Source: Cryptomeria japonica
Taxonomy: Eukaryota > Streptophyta > Pinopsida > Cupressales > Cupressaceae
DNA: 64,000 nt
Direction: 5' to 3'
NCBI RefSeq assembly: GCF_030272615.1
Contig: NC_081414.1
Span: forward strand, 53,622,636 to 53,686,635
Positions 1-10,526 of the stretch are shown piece by piece; the stretch's first letter is position 1; every line of letters starts with the position of its first letter. The notes beneath the pieces were generated by a model that saw only the letters and a list, made by a program, of their open reading frames with translations, was not told where the DNA came from and did no database searches. Made by a program: the position numbers and the translations under genes.

Positions 1-1811
1 AACCGAATTCTTGGAGATGTTAATTGCACTAGTATTGTCACAAAATATACTTACCAGTTTAGATACAAGAACTTTGAAGCCATTTAATACATGCTTCATC
101 CAAATTGTCTGAGTGCAGTTCATGAAAGCTGCAACATACTCTTCTTCCACTGTATACTAAGAGATACAACTCTATTTCTTACTCATCCATCAGACCAGTC
201 TACCACTAAGAAAGAAAGCACCACCGGTTGTGCTCTTCCTATCATCCACATTACCTGTCCAATCAACATCTATGAATACTTTCAAGTTGAAGTCCTTTCT
301 ATATGGATACCACAATCCATAATCAATAGTTCCCTTCAGATACCTAAGAATTTGCTTGACTCCAACCAAGTGGGATTCTCTTGGACTTTTTTGGAACCTT
401 GTAGTAATTCCAACTGCATGTGCAATATCTGGTTTGCTATGCCCTACATAATGCAACTTACCAGTCATTAATTGATATTCCTTCTTATCAACCAATGCTG
501 AGTCATCCTCTTTGGATAGTTTACAACTGGTCAGTATCGGTGTACCGACTAGTTTGCTATCTTCCATGCCAAAGGTCTTCAACACCTCTTTGACATACTT
601 GGACTGAGTGATAAAGATTCCATCTTTTATCTATTGAATCTGCAGTCCAATGAAGAACTTAATCTCCCCTATGAGTGACATCTCAAACTCTTTCTTCATC
701 TCATTTGCAAATTCATGACTCATCTTGTCATCTCCACCAAAGATAATGTCATCAACAAATACCTCATAGATTAGGATCTGATCTCCTTCCGACTTCAAGT
801 AGATATTGCTATCTTCACTTGTTCTCTCAAATACAATCTTCACAAGATGGGAGTGTAGGCGTTCATACCATGCTCTAGGTGCCTACTTTAGACCATATAA
901 GGCTTTATGTAGCCTACACACCATGTCACTATCTTCAGATAGGGAAAACCCATCTGGTTGCTCTATATACACCTCTTCTTCAAGTACACCATTTAGGAAT
1001 GCAGATTTTACATCCATTTGATATACTTTGAATCATTTAAAAGCTGCATATGCAAGAAGCATATGAACTCCTTCCAATCTGGCTATAGGAGAAAAGGTTT
1101 CTCCATAGTCTTCTCCTTCTTCTTGGGCATAACCTTTACACACCAATCTGGCTTTGTTTTTGATCACTGCGCCATCCTTATTCAGCTTATTTCTGAAAAC
1201 CCATTTGGTACCAATGACATTTTTATGCTCTGGTCTGGGTACCAAAGAACATGTACCATTTTTCTCTATCTGGTCAAGTTCCTCTTCCATTGCCTTGATC
1301 CAGTCTTCATCTTTATGTGCCTCTTTGAATGATTTAGGCTCAAATTCAGAAATCATACATGAGTTTTCTCTGACCTTTCTTCTTGTAAGGATTCCTACAT
1401 CCTTATCTCCTATGATCTTCTTAGGATCATGATTTAGCTTGACATAATGAGGAATGGTCTTAATAGATTTCTCTTGTTTTTCTTCCTTAGCCTCATCTCC
1501 ATCAGTATCATCATCTACATCCACCAATGTAGGAACACTATTACTGGTACTTGGTTGACTAGGGACCGGTTCCTAGAAGGTTGCAACCAGTTCATTTACC
1601 ACTTGCTTACTACCAATTTGCTTAGTTTTCTCAGAGGCTTCATCAACTCTCACATTGATCATTTCAATAATTCTCTGAGTCCTATTATTGAAATACTTGA
1701 GAGCTTTTCTCTTAGTGGAATACCCTAGGAATATTCCCTCATCATATTTCACATCAACTTTGCTCTGGTGTTCGCTCCTCTTGATGCAACTATTAAGTTC
1801 TGATACTAAAT
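1..1811 (-). pseudogene. Ty1/copia element D, 3' half of polyprotein (integrase C-end, reverse transcriptase, RNase H)
   Basis: Minus-strand copia pol remnant that runs off the left edge. Reading from 1811 downwards: the post-integrase segment with the FLGYST motif (about 1720-1750), then reverse transcriptase (about 1400-640) with the VCKGYAQEEGEDYGETFSP block and the FVDD catalytic motif near 750-759, then the RNase H region with DVDW and DDRKST (about 190-330). Frame changes and stops break it (for example near 630 and 1030), so it is inactive. It continues the polyprotein that stops at 10527: the TSD GTAAA sits at both break points, and the 10527 side ends in a VFGSK-like motif that normally precedes FLGYS. 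The clade looks SIRE/Maximus-like from motif style, which is inference. Confidence 0.88.
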
Positions 1812-1816
1812 GTAAA
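1812..1816. repeat. Target-site duplication GTAAA, left copy
   Basis: GTAAA here and at 10522-10526 flank the C-family LTR inserted into element D. Joining the outer flanks brings the two halves of D's pol together. Confidence 0.7.
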
Positions 1817-2401
1817 TAACTAATGCTAATAGCTAACAAGATGAGAGGGGGGGGTGAATCATACAAACTTAATCTCCCATAAAATCAATAGATTCAACCT
1901 CGGTAACATAAACTTCAGCAATATAACCAAAAACTGCTAAACAAGCAAACTCATAAACACATAATCATCATAACACATATAACACTAGATTTAACATGGA
2001 AACCCAAATAGAGAAAAACCACTGTGGGATTTTGGACCCACTAAGAAATATACTCTTCTAGAGTATGCTCGGTTAAAAGCAAATCCTGTTAAAGATTACA
2101 AACACATTGCTAGATGTGACCCAGTTAAGGGGTTTCCCTCAAATTTGTTAGGATCTTCACTTTGTTAGAAGTGACCTTGTCAAAGGATTTCAAACACTCA
2201 TTTAGAATGTCACCTTGCTAGAGGGTTTACAAATAAGACTGTTAAGTCCACTTGGTTAAGATATTTTCTGTCACTTACAAAATAACAATAATAAATATAT
2301 ATCTACAACTTCACATATAAAATGCTAAAGCAGATTCTTATTTTCTCAAAACAATCCTATCATAGGACTTATCTTGTCCCTTTGTTGGGCTCCTTACTCC
2401 A
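1817..2401 (-). mobile_element. Solo LTR, C family, first part (R/U5 side), split by element B
   Basis: This segment is the reverse complement of the downstream part of the LTR at 15707-17252. Shared landmarks include the poly-pyrimidine CACCCCCCCTCTCAT end, the 'gtttttccctatttgggtttcc' type block, and the run of GTTAAG/GTTAGA steps. The rest of this LTR resumes at 9629. Outer ends read TA..TA instead of TG..CA, explained by one transition at each end. There is no primer site or internal region beyond it, so it is a solo LTR. Confidence 0.8.
2397..2401. repeat. Possible diverged target-site duplication of element B (CTCCA versus CTTTG)
   Basis: Compared with the intact LTR at 15707-17252, the interrupted copy is five bases longer at the B insertion point, as a 5-bp duplication predicts. 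The two copies (2397-2401 and 9629-9633) differ by three transitions, so the match is weak. Confidence 0.35.
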
Positions 2402-2580
2402 TGTTAGGATTCCCATAGATACTGAGGGGGGGGGGGGGTGAATCAGTATCTTACCGGTATATATAATTTCTTATCTTAAAACATGAAGAACATATTATAA
2501 TAGTGTACCGATATGCAAGAAATAATGAAATAAACAAAATTAAAAACATCCACATGAAAAGCACACCATGACACAAGGAT
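2402..2580 (-). repeat. Element B 3' LTR remnant
   Basis: The 179 bases match 8828-9005 closely, from TGTTAGGATTCC through the CACCATGACACAAGGAT segment, then similarity stops abruptly. The U3 side of the full 801-bp LTR is missing. A run of 13 G occurs near 2426-2438, where the 5' copy has a mixed purine tract. Confidence 0.85.
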
Positions 2581-2843
2581 AAAAGGTGTATCCAAAAATG
2601 TGAAGTCCAAAAAAATGTTACCAAAAATGTGTGCTCCCCCCGAGCATATGATTCCTATGATATTTGAATTTTCTCATACCACCACTCCCCCTTTGGCATC
2701 AATGACAAAGGTTGTCAAGATGTCAGTAGAGTTTGTAGTTTCAACATTGTAACTAAGTAGTTACAATTTGAAATAGATCCACCAAAATCAAGTTTATACT
2801 CTCCATAAACTTTTTACTGTCTCTTATTGCTGTCTCTGTTCTT
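2581..2843 (-). other. Element B 3' untranslated segment with purine-rich tracts
   Basis: Between the accessory ORF and the LTR remnant. Reverse-strand GGGGGAG tracts occur near 2635 and 2689, the second preceded by CATTGATGCCAAA, the usual polypurine-tract setting of these copia-like elements. No coding is visible. Confidence 0.5.
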
Positions 2844-5766
2844 TTAACTATACCGGTGAGATGCTGCAAATGCTCTATTGGTGTTTTCTGTCCTTGTATC
2901 AGTGCCTATTTCCTTCTGTAATGATGCTAGATAGTCCAATCTTGGACTCAGTTTTAATCTTAGATGCTTTTCCTTATTCACTATTCTCTCTTTTTCTCTT
3001 TCTAATTTAAGTAATTCTTCCTCAAAAGTTATCTTTTGTTCAAAAACTGATAATGTATCAGGTGAGTTAACAAAATTATCTGCAAGTTTATTGATTTCAT
3101 CTTGTGCCTTGCTCATCTTCTTATCTATATCTACAGTCAAAACTTTTGTCTTACAGGTGTCTTTGTACAGAGTTTTGTACTCTTTCAATAAATTACACAG
3201 ATCTGGTAGAAGTGTGTCAAAATCTCTGGTACAATTCTTTATCTGCTCATCAAAGAATTTTTTCTTTTCAATTTCCAATTTGTCCTTCAATGTCTCTTCC
3301 TTTATTTTCTCAATGTTCTCTATGATATATTTACACAAGGTATCAAGTTGTCCTAAAGAATCTTTATTTTCTATATTATAGTTATGAGCAATTACCTTGA
3401 AAATTGGTATTGTGTCATCTATTGCCTTATAAGCTTGTGAGTTGCAATCTGTTATCTTTTTAATTGAATCCAATAGTACTTCAGTCACATTAGTTGATTT
3501 GTAGCCTGATGAGGAACCTACATTCTAAGTACCACCAGTGGAAGTAACCAAGCTTGTATTGACATCTGGTAGGTCTCTTTGTGTTTGCATTTCCTTAAGC
3601 AATGGTTTTTCTATTTCTCCAATTGTTGGTGGCACTGTTTCCTTATGAACTTGTTCCAATTTCTGTTATTGTTCCTATTCTGGAGCCTTTTGCTCTATTT
3701 GTTTCTCTATTTGTTGCATTGTCTCAATCTGAGTCTAAGTTTCTACCTGTTGCCCTTTGTCACCTGTCGGTTTCTCCTATGTGTTATCAATTTGCTCAGC
3801 TACTGGAGGCTTACTAGACATGTTAGTCTTATCAGCTGTATCTTTATCTACCACAATGTTGATCTTTTGAGTATCAACATCCACTATATATAAGACTTCA
3901 GGATTAGGATTGACATCCGCTACATCCATACTTTCAACTGTCAGTTGATCTTTTATAGTTGTTGTTGTTACTAGTGGAGTAATCAAAGGAGGTGGGGGTA
4001 AGTTGTCTTTAACCTTGATACTGGGTGGTCCACCAACTTTACCTTTACCCTTGTCCCTTTCTTTCTGATATACCTATATAGGTTTGTGGCTCATGTATTC
4101 TTCTTGTTTTTCTTTTTCCACTAGGAAAATGTCCCATGCATTTTCTGTCTCTTTGGTCACCTCATTAACTCTTATAACCATTAAAGCAATGTGCCGGTGT
4201 GCAGTAGAAAATACTAACCGGTTGGCTTCAACAATTAAGACATCAATTTCTTTGGGTGAATTCACTAGGTATATAGCAAGTAGCTTCTCTATCTTTATTT
4301 TCTTGTCAAGTTCTACTACTACTTGTCTCCTTGCTTCCAGTCTCTTAAATAGTTCATCTGGTACTTCATCTACTACTTCCATAAAAAATTTCTTATACAT
4401 ATCCATATGCAATATAACATTGTTTTCTACTTGTTCTTTTGCATCAACTGTCAGAGTGTCATATAGTTTCTCTATATTCTTCAATTTCCCTTCCTCTGTA
4501 ATTTCATTCAAAAGTATGTCAAGAGGGGCCAAGTCCTTATATTTCTTCTTCTTGGGTGTCAGTTTCTTCTTCTTTGGTGTAGCCTTTCTTACCAGAGATC
4601 TCGCTGCTTGTTGTTTTTGTCTTGTCCTCCTAGGTGAGGGTGTGGTTTCCAGTGAGGGATCTCTTTTCCTTACAACTCTCTTGAAAGTTGCAGGCATGCC
4701 ATTCTCTGAAGATGTTCCTACCGGTGATAGGTGAGTTTCAGGTTGTGGAGCTACTAACTCATCATCTGTTATATCAGTTTGTTCCATTATTTTATCCTTG
4801 ATTTCCTTTGCTTGCCTACAACCTTTTCTTACAATTGCCTCAACCTTTTTCACTCTTTTCCTAGATTGTATTTAGGTTTCAATAGTTTCTGCACTACCAA
4901 ATACTTCTTCCTTAGGTTCTTTAGGGGCTTCCAGAAGTGCTTTAGCATAAGTTTCAATTATATGATCATCTGTTTCGTAGCCCATCTTTGTTACCCAAAC
5001 TGTCCTAGGGATGACTGCTTCCATCCAGATGTCATCCTTCTTGATTACAAATCATATTTCATCTTTATATTTGTCAACAATCTTTTGTGATAATCTGATT
5101 CTTTTCTTCATTTTGGCCTTAAGTGCTTGAAATAAATCATGGATATTGTTTTTCTTATTTTCTCCCATGTTATTGAATAGTTTTGTTAGCTGTTTACCTA
5201 CTGGTATATCATATCCAAGTTCTTTGTAGCCTATATTAGGAACCTATTTGGTTATATGTAGCATTAGACATACTAGCAGATTTCCAAATTTAAAAGTTCC
5301 TTTCTTGTCCTTCTTAATCTTGCCTAAGTTGTCAATTAATTCATCCTTCAACCACTCACATACATCAATCTTCGCATTATCCATGACCATATCATAAGCA
5401 CTCTTAATGCATAGACTTCAAATTGAATTGAGTCTATTTGCATGAGTAGCTTTATATCCTAATATCATGCTGATAAATCTCACATTAATATCTATTACAT
5501 CATTTACTCTTAAAGACCTTTTGTCGGATGTGGCACCAGTTAGGTTTATAACTAGGTCATTGGAGACCTTTTTAGTCTTGTCTGGCCTTTTACTGGTGGT
5601 TGGTAACCCTATGACAACTTTCATAGCTTCCTTGGTGATTTTGTGAATTGCATCTAACCAGAAAAATTCACCATGTACCCTGCTTAAGACTATCCTAATC
5701 ACATCCTTGGGGAATTTAGGAATGCTAAGGATCTCTGTAAATCCTATTGTTTCAATGATCTTATGT
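2844..5766 (-). pseudogene. Element B accessory ORF (ORF2), main part, unknown function
   Basis: A long reading region of roughly 970 codons on the minus strand, interrupted by a handful of stops (for example near 3530, 3775, 4072, 4860 and 5417). In order: a segment with FFWLDAIHKITKEAM and RLNSI (about 5640-5420), a basic patch rich in KKKK and SPRR (about 4680-4540), an acidic/helical stretch (about 4530-4150), a Thr/Val/Pro-rich linker (about 4000-3780), and a charged coiled-coil C-terminus (3488-2844, 214 codons). I recognise no enzyme motif. The basic patch could be a nuclear-localisation or nucleic-acid-binding segment (inference). A similar arrangement occurs at 50470-51860 in element L. 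Confidence 0.6.
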
Positions 5767-6930
5767 TCTGTTGGGTCTCAAATCAACAGATTGGATAGGT
5801 TCTATGGAAATGCCAACTCCTATGATCAAACCCTCCAATTGACTTGGCCAACTTATAGAGTGAACCTATTTGGTTACTAACTCTCTCACTTTAGGCTCTG
5901 CAAGACCTAGGCGGGTATACCTACTCACTAGTTGTTCCTTCAACTAATGCTTTTTATAGTAGATTTAGTGTCTTAATTTGATGTCTCCTAGTCTCAGAAT
6001 GGCATAAGTTTCTTAAACAAACTGACTTCAGATGTGTGTATTGATCTATGTATCTTACAAAAGTATATATGTTACACTTTGGCTAAATTACCTACTATAC
6101 CTACTCTACTAATCCTAATGCTTAAAAGTAAAGGGTAACTGGTATGGTTAAAGGGTTTGTTTACAAATGATTAGTGCCTTTCTTCTTATTTGGGCTACAA
6201 AGTCTTATATTTCTTCAGGACTTATTGTGTAAACTTATGAGATAGTTTTTAAACCCACCCCCTCTCGACGAGTCTGTCAGTTACTGTTTCTTATGAGCTC
6301 TACTTCAATGTCTATATTGTAAACCACTTGAATGAATTTAACCCTAACTTTAAGAGACCATCCAAGGAAGAAATACAAGGAACAATTACAATTCACAAGT
6401 AAATCTTTTGTGATCCAAATCTACAATATGAAACACAAAATTTCACTAGAAGAACACAAATAACCTTATCTCCTTTAGATAATATCACAAGCAACTACCT
6501 TCCGAAAATGTTAACTCTCAAGACATATGAGAAAGAAAATGCAATTGGTAATTTTTGATAAAAAGTTTAAAAGTACAAAATTGCCTCCACCTCTTGTCTC
6601 TCTATCTTTGTTTTTTACATTTTACATCACACATATATATGTGGTTGAATGGTTTACATACCCTTTTGGGTGAAAAGACACCCCCCTTTTAAATAAAAAT
6701 AATTCCATATCCCGAAATTGCCTTAGTTTATGTAATTAATTGTCACTTTACAAGTTGTTTAGGCATATTAGAGGTATTTTAAGGCCATTTTATGGGTATA
6801 TAATGGATAAATGGTCTTTAAATGATGTAAATACCCCCTTTGGTGCTTCACAATCCATTTTTTATGCCCATTATTGTGTTTATGTTATGGTTTCATATTG
6901 TGCAACAAATATAAAACATGTTACTTGTAC
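5767..6930. other. Non-coding interval inside element B's accessory ORF
   Basis: The accessory reading region is open on both sides of this AT-rich stretch but closed within it. It could be a small insertion or a decayed part of the ORF. I could not find terminal repeats or a target duplication. A (TA)n run lies near 6939-6980, just beyond it. Confidence 0.4.
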
Positions 6931-6937
6931 CTATTCA

Positions 6938-6980
<43 letters not shown>

Positions 6981-7625
6981 TAGAATTTTTCTTATTCCTT
7001 GTCTTGGAATCTGGAATTCTAAAAATTGCAAAACTTAGGGTTCCAACATGTTCATCTTTTACATTTTTGGATTCATCACATATGACAGTTTTAAACATGG
7101 TTTTAATCTCTTCATCTCCTAGTTCCTCAATGTTGCAGTGAATGTAAATTCTAGGGTCTTCAGCATAAAAAAACTCCCTTAGGAATTTGAGAAAAAGCAC
7201 CTAAGGTATCATCTTTCTTTTCTACTTTGGGAACTAATTGAAATATGGGCCTAGGTCTTTTTATAACTTCAACAACAGTAGGGTTTGCTATATATTCAAG
7301 TGCAGAGGTGGATACCATGATAAAATACCTTTCACTACCTTTAGGATGGATGATTGCTTGAAGTTTTCTTGCCTCTTGGTCAAAATGCCTTAGCTCAAAA
7401 TCTTCGTGCTCTTCGTAGGTTTGAAATATTGGTGAAATGAAATGGAGCCAAAACCTCAAATTTATAGTGTCTTTTTGCCATCTGCCACATTAAATGTATG
7501 CCAGTTAAGTAGTTACTTAACATTGGCTGCTGGTAATAAGTAATTTCCAACTTCTCATCTCTAACCGAGGGAATAATAGCACATGTGTCATTAGATTGCC
7601 AAAACCTCAAGGAAACTTTCTTCAA
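6931..7625 (-). pseudogene. Element B accessory ORF, N-terminal part, unknown function
   Basis: Directly after gag, the minus strand carries overlapping open segments (7395-7625, 7160-7459, 6931-7200) that read as one frameshifted protein of about 220 residues. The first begins MKKVSLRFWQSND; the next holds DFELRHFDQEARKLQAI and IKRPRPIFQLVPK. I recognise no family. It probably belongs to the protein encoded at 2844-5766, with 5767-6930 as an interruption (inference). Confidence 0.5.
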
Positions 7626-8783
7626 TTAGATGAATAACTTCCTGTCGGTGGAGCATTGCTTTGTCCTGCTAGTGAAGCATTGACTGGTTCTACTGGTGGA
7701 GGAGTATCCCCAATATTTAGATCAACTTTTCTTATCCATTGTTTTGAGAATTCTTGCTTAACCTCTTCCACTTTTTCTTTACCTTTCAAGCTAGAAATTT
7801 TGTTGTCTACTGGTGATCCTTTACTTCTACAAAAATTTGCAATATGCCCAATCTTGTTACATCCATAACAAGTTACATTATTCTTCTGAATAGCTTTCCC
7901 ATAACCTACGCCGGTTTGTGTTTTGCATTGATTAGATAAATGTCCAAATCTTCCACAAACATAACATCTCACATTCATTCTACAATTTTTCAAAGTTGTG
8001 ACCAACTTTGTTGTATTTAGAACATTGACTGGTGGGTGTGTTGATATTCTGATAGTTTATAGATCTACATTCATTTGCTCTATGACCATACTTATTACAG
8101 TTAAAGCATTTTCCATTGAATTTATAAGCATTAGGTTGTCTTATCGGTTTGTTGTGATCTTGAGTATTTGCAGTACCAGAGCTTTCACCAACTTCAAAGC
8201 CAATTCCAGAAGTGTCACCCTTAGGTTTTTGATTCTTCAGCAAGGTGCCAAGTTCCTCTGAGCTTTTCTTGAATTTTTCTTTATGTTGATTTGCAGTTTC
8301 TAGTTCTCTTTCTAAGACTTCTTTCTGCCTCATCAGTTCATTGGAGTCATTCCGAGTGTGCATCAGGTCTGTCTTCAATAAATCATTTTCATAGCTAAGT
8401 ATTGTGTTCTCATTTGCTGCATCACTTAGTCTTCTAGTCAATTCTTCTTCATTCTTCTTTCTATCCTCAATTTCTTTACAAAATCTCATAGTCATATCCT
8501 ACATCTCATTCTTTGTTGTCATGTTCTCTTGTTTCAACTTGCTTATTTGATCATTAAGTGATTCCTTTTCATCATTCTCATTTTGCATCTTTTCACAAAG
8601 TTCTCTTCTCTTATTTCTTGCAATAGTAAGATTCACTTGAAGTGCCTGAATGATATCTTGAGTTGCCTTTAAATCATCTTCTAGTTTGATATTTTTCAAT
8701 TTTTCTATATCATAGTCTGAGAGAGCTCCTTCAAGTTGCTTCATCAGATTTTTCATCTTTACCAGTGTCAAGATCTTCCTCAA
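7622..8783 (-). pseudogene. Element B gag-like protein: coiled coil plus four CCHC zinc knuckles
   Basis: Minus-strand gag-like region. It begins with about 190 residues of charged heptad-like coiled coil (8783 to about 8230), followed by four zinc-knuckle motifs: CFNCNKYGHRANEC, then a degenerate knuckle that runs into a frameshift near 8000, then CYVCGRFGHLSNQC and CYGCNKIGHIANFC. It ends in a Pro/Ser-rich tail. The knuckles suggest RNA binding, as in other gag proteins. The usual gag N-terminal (UBN2-type) domain is absent: the coding starts about 30 bases after the primer site, where copies D and J have several hundred bases of gag. A stop near 8497 and the frameshift make it a pseudogene. 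Confidence 0.75.
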
Positions 8784-8813
8784 GCTGTTAGGCTTCTAAA
8801 AATAGAGGACCAA

Positions 8814-8826
8814 GCTCTGATACCAA
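8814..8826 (-). promoter_or_regulatory. Primer-binding site of element B (initiator tRNA-Met type)
   Basis: The reverse strand reads TTGGTATCAGAGC, complementary to the 3' end of plant initiator tRNA-Met. It lies one base from the LTR end. Confidence 0.85.
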
Positions 8827-8827
8827 T

Positions 8828-9628
8828 TGTTAGGATTCCTGCAGATACTGAGAGGGGCAGGGGGTGAATTAGTATCTAATTGGTATATAGAATTTCTTAT
8901 CTTAAAACATGCAAAACATATTATAACAGTGCATTGGTATGCAAGAAATAATGAAATAAACAGAATTAAAAACATCCACATGAAAAGCACACCATGACAC
9001 AAGGATTTAATGAGGAAACCCAGTGTGGGAAAAACCTCGGTGGGATTTGTGACCCACAATATCCACTTACTGGCCAATAAGAGAATATTACTTACAAGAG
9101 GGGCCTACACATGCAGGAAGACCAACTGCCTAGAGCTCATTACTCAATAGGAAGTCTCACTAACTTACAATGTGGATTATACAAATCCAATATCTTGTAC
9201 TACTTTACAATAGCATCTATAATGCTTGATCCAGTATCAGTTTCTGCTCTGCTTCTTACATAAACCTTTTAACCTATATTTCGCATAATAGGTTTGCCTT
9301 AATATTTCGCTTACATCACTTTCTTAACTTCCTTGCAAAATGCCTACAATGATCTCTTTTATATATAAGAGTCATTTTACAACATGCCAAGTCGGCTTAC
9401 AAATTTTTTACAATAATAAACAAAATCATGTCGGCCTCTGTGCTGGTATACTTCCTTTCTTTGTGTCGGTGTCGGTGTCCTGAGAGCCGGTGTAGAGTTT
9501 GATCATTGATGCCGGTGAACTATCTTGCCGGTGTAATTCCTTATTGGTGCATAGGATTGTAAAGTTGCCACCAATGACAAAACCTTCAATCACCTACAAT
9601 GTCTCATTGGTGTGTGCATGTGCCAACA
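8828..9628 (-). repeat. Element B 5' LTR
   Basis: 801 bp from TGTTAGGATT to GTGCCAACA in plus-strand reading, so TG..CA in element sense. It abuts the primer site, and its first 179 bases are repeated at 2402-2580. It carries the poly-pyrimidine end and the GTTTTTCC/GGGTTTCC block found in other LTRs of this window. Confidence 0.88.
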
Positions 9629-10521
9629 CTTTGTTATTCAAATAGGTCTTCAAGCTTCTATGCTCGGTAATCACTATGTAGCATCCCTATTCTTACACTT
9701 ACCCGCATGCATTGTTCATCAACAATTTCTTATTTATAAACAATTTGCTAACCACTAAATCTCCTTGAACACATTTCCCATGATCAATCTTAGCCATAAG
9801 ATCTTCAATCTTGACTAGGTTCAATGTATCCTTTGATCTGAAAATGTTTTACCTTGCCTAGGGACTTGCATTCCTTTCTTGGAACCTGCACAAGGTTATT
9901 GTGGTTCAATCTGTGCTGTAGATCTTCTTGCCAATCTTCCATTGCCATATATCCTTAACAAACTTCATGCATGGCATACCAATCATTTATACATCTCTAG
10001 CTAATCATTGTCCTTCATTAAATAATGCTTGTATCCATCCAATGCGATCTGTCATAACTCGGTTGCAACTCGGTAAATACTAAACTTTACTCGGTAGACA
10101 TTCCACCTTCATTAACCAATATCGATAACCTTAGGGTTTACCGACTAGGTTCCTTGCTCAGTGACATAGTATAGTATTAACCTTACAATCAATACCATAT
10201 GTAGGATATCAAAACAATCTAAACATCATGATCTCATCATTGTCTAACTCGGTAATAGTTTCTCATTGAATAACTTATTTCTCCCCTTTCTTATCACATT
10301 CTTTATGTGTCTTTTACCAACCACTTAATTCTCTTCAAATCAATCTTCTCAAGATATGGCAACATCATACTGAATCAGAAAATAAATTTCTTGACATCAA
10401 TGACAAAATAATGTTATAAAGATAGTTATCATCCTTTTTCAGTTATATCAAATAATCTTCAACAACCTTCTCAATATCCTTAATCAATATCAACAATCTC
10501 CTTCTATTGAAAATGCCAATA
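9629..10521 (-). mobile_element. Solo LTR, C family, second part (U3 side)
   Basis: Reverse complement of about 15707-16660: same order of 'gatcatgggaaatgtg', 'accgagtaaagtttagtattt' type blocks and 'attttgtcattgatgtcaag'. With 1817-2401 it rebuilds an LTR of about 1.47 kb, close to the 1546 bp of the intact copy. It is flanked by TSD GTAAA at 10522-10526. Confidence 0.82.
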
Positions 10522-10526
10522 GTAAA
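10522..10526. repeat. Target-site duplication GTAAA, right copy
   Basis: Matches 1812-1816; see there. Confidence 0.7.

Larger units (their letters stand above)
2402..9628 (-). mobile_element. Non-autonomous LTR retrotransposon B, no pol
   Basis: Minus-strand element of about 7.2 kb: 5' LTR 8828-9628, primer site 8814-8826, gag-like region 7622-8783, long accessory ORF region about 2844-7625, purine-rich tract near 2687-2697, and a remnant 3' LTR at 2402-2580. I find no protease, integrase, reverse transcriptase or RNase H between the LTRs, so movement would need enzymes from another copia-like element. It lies inside the C-family solo LTR and is therefore the youngest layer of this nest. 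The 3' LTR lost its U3 side. Confidence 0.82.

Noticed and set aside
8814-8826. Primer-binding sites considered as tRNA gene fragments
   Set aside because: Only 11-13 bases match; they abut LTR ends, so they are retroelement primer sites.
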